Of a DNA stretch of 8,102 nucleotides, positions 5,969 through 8,102 are shown one piece after another. The stretch is from an uncultured Eubacteriales bacterium (GTDB lineage Bacteria; Bacillota; Clostridia; Peptostreptococcales; Anaerovoracaceae). Position numbers and translations under genes: made by a program. Within the stretch, counting starts at the first letter, position 1. Each line of letters starts with the position of its first letter. The stretch lies in contig CACWYF010000048.1 of the NCBI GenBank assembly GCA_902765035.1, positions 1 through 8,102 on the forward strand, read 5' to 3'. The notes beneath the pieces are model-generated. The model did no database searches. It was not told the DNA's origin and saw nothing but the letters and a program-made list of their open reading frames with translations.

Positions 5969-6124
5969 ATGATTTTCTTTAAGATTTTACTGATAATACT
6001 TGTGGCAGCACCGGTCCTTGCACTGGCGGTCTACCTGTGGCTTCAGGTAGCTCAGTACGTCAGCCGCAAAAACCGCCAGGACGCCCTTGAGAATCCATCA
6101 CTGAGAAAGAGGAGGAGGAAATGA
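5969..6124 (+). CDS. Small single-span membrane protein, 51 aa, coupled to tmk
   Basis: I do not recognise this protein. The ATG frame encodes 51 residues. A hydrophobic stretch at about 3-28 (beginning FFKILLIILV and ending LWLQV) can form one membrane helix. A polar, strongly basic tail follows and ends LRKRRRK, which by the positive-inside rule would lie in the cytoplasm. An in-frame TAA at 5960-5962 fixes the start at this ATG. No Shine-Dalgarno precedes it, but an extended -10 element does. The TGA stop (6122-6124) overlaps the tmk ATG in the form ATGA, and the Arg-rich end is encoded by the purine run that doubles as the tmk ribosome binding site. It may be a real small gene translationally coupled to tmk, or a chance frame over a promoter and leader; hydrophobic pattern, neighbour-like codons and the stop/start overlap favour a gene. 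Confidence 0.55.
   Translation: MIFFKILLIILVAAPVLALAVYLWLQVAQYVSRKNRQDALENPSLRKRRRK
6110..6115 (+). promoter_or_regulatory. tmk Shine-Dalgarno embedded in the small upstream ORF
   Basis: AGGAGG here, within the longer run AGGAGGAGGAA, lies five bases before the tmk ATG at 6121. The same bases encode the arginine tail of the 51-residue ORF, so a ribosome finishing that frame would stop right on the tmk initiation region. Confidence 0.8.
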
Positions 6125-6750
6125 AAGGGCTGTTCATTACGCTTGAAGGCGGAGACGGTGCGGGCAAATCCACACAGATAAGAAACATCGAGAGGTTCTT
6201 CACTGAGAAGTGCCTCGTTGTCGTGCATACAAGAGAACCGGGCGGTACTCAGATCAGTGAAAAGCTGAGAGACATCCTGCTTGACAATCACAATACCGAG
6301 ATGACCGCTGTTACCGAGATGATGATCTATGCAGCATCGAGGGCGCAGCATGTAAGAGAACTGATCATCCCTGCTCTTGAGAGAGGAGAGGTCGTCATCT
6401 GCGACAGGTTCGTGGACTCGTCAGTGGCTTATCAGGCATACGGCCGCGGACTCGGAGACATGGTTGCGGAAGTCAACAGGCATGCGACCGGCGGACTCAG
6501 GCCGGACATCACCTTCTGGCTCGACATAGACCCGGCAGCAGGCAGGGCGAGAGCAGCGAAGGCCGGTGAACTCGACAGGCTCGAACTGGAGAAGCTGGAC
6601 TTCCACTACAGGGTCTACGAAGGATATAAGAAGATAGCAGAAGCAGAGCCTGACAGGGTGAAGCGCATCAACGCCGCTGATACTGTCGAGGAGATCTGCA
6701 GCAATATATACGCATGTCTCGAAGAGCTGTGCGCTGAGAAGGGTATCTGA
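6121..6750 (+). CDS. tmk: Thymidylate kinase
   Basis: This cytoplasmic enzyme phosphorylates dTMP to dTDP with ATP, an essential step to dTTP. The 209-residue length is normal. The P-loop GGDGAGKST is at residues 10-18 (Lys16), the REPGGT substrate motif at 38-43, and the DRFVDSSVAYQ segment with Asp95-Arg96 at 95-105. The lid region follows a WLDIDP strand and contains RARAAKAGELDRLE, then DFHYRVYEGY. The P-loop has Gly where E. coli carries Arg and basic residues lie in the lid, consistent with the type II arrangement expected of Gram-positives, though I infer this from sequence alone. It starts at ATG within the ATGA overlap with the small membrane ORF and is followed six bases later by holB, so the two are surely co-transcribed. 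Confidence 0.96.
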   Translation: MKGLFITLEGGDGAGKSTQIRNIERFFTEKCLVVVHTREPGGTQISEKLRDILLDNHNTEMTAVTEMMIYAASRAQHVRELIIPALERGEVVICDRFVDSSVAYQAYGRGLGDMVAEVNRHATGGLRPDITFWLDIDPAAGRARAAKAGELDRLELEKLDFHYRVYEGYKKIAEAEPDRVKRINAADTVEEICSNIYACLEELCAEKGI

Positions 6751-6756
6751 TTCCTG

Positions 6757-7611
6757 ATGCAAAGCATTAATGAACTGGTCATGAATATTACTGAAGGGGC
6801 AAGGGCGGCTCATGCCTTCGCCTGCGAAGGCAGAGCGGGAGAAGCCCGCAGAGCCTTCATAAATGACCTGGCTGCGGGCCTTCTCTGCACCTCGCCGGAG
6901 GCGGGTGCGCGCCCTTGCGGCAGATGCCCGTCATGCCTTCAGGCAGCGGCAGGGACCAGCCTGGACATCGTCCGCATGAGCAGGAGCACCGGCGCATCGA
7001 AGACAGGCAGAGAGACTTACAGGGTCGATGACGCTGCAGCCTTCATTGAAAGGCTCAGCATGGGTTCCTACGGAAGGTATCTCATCGGTATAGTCGACGA
7101 AGCGGATACACTGAGCGAGATCATCCAGAACAAGCTCCTCAAGACACTCGAGGAGCCTGCACCGGACACACTCATCCTGCTCGGAGTCTCAAACAGGGAC
7201 AACCTGCTGGACACAGTGCAGTCAAGACTGAGCTTTGTCAGAACCGCAGACTACGAAGGCTACACTGCATCGGATGCAGAATCAGAAGGCTCTGATGAAG
7301 AGGATGCAGACGCTAAGCTCCAGGCCGCATCAGAGAGCATTGCGGTGATGTATGCAGACAGAAAGCACGCATTCCATGAGATCAGAAGCGCGCTTGAGAA
7401 AAACATAAAGAGCAGGGAAGACGCCCTGTATCTTCTGAATGTCATAGAGGATGAATTCAGGAAGCGCATGACAGCGGCAGCCCGCGGAGAGCGGCAGGGC
7501 AGCCCCGCAGCATGTGCCCATGCGATAGAAGAGATAAACAAGGCAAGAATGGATATTCGCCGCGAGATGCAGCACACCAAGGCACTCAAGCGGCTTTACC
7601 TGGATATATAG
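6757..7611 (+). CDS. holB: DNA polymerase III clamp-loader delta prime subunit
   Basis: Delta prime is the stator of the clamp loader that opens and places the sliding clamp on primed DNA. The 284-residue protein shows the AAA+ like fold: a four-Cys zinc module (Cys44, Cys54, Cys57, Cys60) with PCGRCPSCLQ, a Walker B-like IVDEADTL (about 112-119), the KLLKTLEEP segment, and a sensor/SRC region LGVSNRDNLLDTVQSRLSF with Arg157 as the likely trans-acting finger. The Walker A region is degenerate (EGRAGEARR, no Lys), as expected for delta prime, which does not hydrolyse ATP. It is shorter than typical delta prime (about 310-340), and residues 172-186 form a very acidic, low-complexity stretch just after the SRC motif where the lid domain should begin. 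The ATG at 6757 has only a weak AAGGG at 6739-6743; the ATG at 6781 has no better site. It lies six bases after tmk and 15 before ricT. Confidence 0.9.
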   Translation: MQSINELVMNITEGARAAHAFACEGRAGEARRAFINDLAAGLLCTSPEAGARPCGRCPSCLQAAAGTSLDIVRMSRSTGASKTGRETYRVDDAAAFIERLSMGSYGRYLIGIVDEADTLSEIIQNKLLKTLEEPAPDTLILLGVSNRDNLLDTVQSRLSFVRTADYEGYTASDAESEGSDEEDADAKLQAASESIAVMYADRKHAFHEIRSALEKNIKSREDALYLLNVIEDEFRKRMTAAARGERQGSPAACAHAIEEINKARMDIRREMQHTKALKRLYLDI

Positions 7612-7626
7612 AAAGGATCAACATAT

Positions 7627-8102
7627 ATGGTAGAGATAGTCGGCGTCGGCTTCCTCAAAGCAGGCAAGACATATTACTTCGACCCTGCAGGAGAGAAGTA
7701 CGAACTGGGCGACATGGTCATAGTCGAGACCGCAAGAGGTCTTGAGCTCGGCCACATACTGATCGCCAACAGAATGATAGAAGAAGACAAGCTCGTCGCG
7801 GCGCTCAAGCCGGTAGAGCGCAAGGCTACAGACGAAGACCTTAAGAAGTATAAGGAAAACCTCGCAAAGAGAGACGGAGCCATGAAGGTCTGCGCTGAGA
7901 AGATCGCGAAGCACGGACTGGACATGAAACTGATCGACGTTGAATTCATGATCGACGGCTCCAAGATAGTTTTCTATTTCTCCGCAGACGGCAGAGTGGA
8001 CTTCAGGGAACTCGCCAAGGACCTTGCGGGACACTTCCACAACAGGATCGAGCTGAGACAGATCGGAGTCAGAGACGAGGCCAAGATGCTCGGCGGCATA
8101 GG
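7627..8102 (+). CDS. ricT: RicT/YaaT (PSP1-domain) protein, 3' truncated
   Basis: The frame runs off the right window edge after 158 codons; family members are about 270-300 residues. It opens MVEIVGVGF and shows the PSP1 core: YYFDPAG, then GDMVIVETARGLELGHI, a charged helical linker (about 62-100), LIDVEFMIDGSKIVFYFSADGRVDFRELAKDLA, and IELRQIGVRDEAKMLGGIG at the very end. That last motif normally leads into a cysteine-rich cluster (GPCGRxLCC), which lies outside the window. In Bacillus subtilis RicT forms the RicA-RicF-RicT complex that carries [4Fe-4S] clusters and stimulates RNase Y mRNA processing and sporulation phosphorelay. The same role here is inferred. AAAGGA at 7612-7617 stands nine bases before the ATG. 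Its place after holB is the usual Firmicute order. Confidence 0.93.
   Translation, partial: MVEIVGVGFLKAGKTYYFDPAGEKYELGDMVIVETARGLELGHILIANRMIEEDKLVAALKPVERKATDEDLKKYKENLAKRDGAMKVCAEKIAKHGLDMKLIDVEFMIDGSKIVFYFSADGRVDFRELAKDLAGHFHNRIELRQIGVRDEAKMLGGI

Noticed and set aside
1..8102. CRISPR arrays, insertion sequences, tRNA genes, defence or phage modules
   Set aside because: No regularly spaced repeats, transposase motifs, terminal inverted repeats, tRNA cloverleaf sequences or phage structural genes were seen; the Lar-like gene is the only item with a phage flavour.

Overview
This is a tightly packed stretch of bacterial chromosome in which every supported gene is on the + strand. The organism is most likely an anaerobic, Clostridia-like Firmicute. 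Evidence for this is the tmk, holB, ricT (yaaT/PSP1) gene order, strong AGGAGG ribosome binding sites, TTG starts on two genes, roughly even base composition, and Pta-type acetyl-phosphate metabolism. A TIGR00300-type ornithine cyclodeaminase fits an amino-acid-fermenting anaerobe. I cannot name a genus from the sequence.

Left part (1-1710). The window opens inside the C-terminal end of a LOR/SDH-type (TIGR00300) ornithine cyclodeaminase. A 322-base gap without an obvious protein gene follows. It holds an extended -10 element, a strongly self-complementary block of about 169 bases (336-504) that looks like a structured RNA gene, and then a well-spaced sigma-A promoter for pta. The RNA candidate has a long closing stem, a large internal bubble and a GC-rich terminal hairpin, an architecture most like 6S RNA. 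pta (phosphotransacetylase) is monocistronic, with its own promoter and a strong intrinsic terminator.

Middle part (1711-5938). An extended -10 promoter precedes four closely spaced genes separated by 25-29 bases, probably one operon. They are a two-domain GNAT-like protein, a complete ABC half-exporter, a tiny Lar-like zinc-ribbon protein with a TTG start and perfect Shine-Dalgarno, and a YitT-family membrane protein.

Right part (5939-8102). A second extended -10 element lies directly before an unannotated 51-codon membrane ORF whose stop overlaps the tmk start (ATGA). Then come tmk (dTMP kinase), holB (clamp-loader delta prime) and the start of ricT, cut by the window end. These form the familiar Firmicute DNA-precursor/replication cluster, but the yaaQ and yaaR genes found between tmk and holB in Bacillus are absent.

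Most of the content is conserved housekeeping. The items most worth a second look are the structured RNA upstream of pta, the possibly leaderless 51-aa membrane protein coupled to tmk, the isolated Lar-like zinc ribbon, and the acidic insert in HolB.
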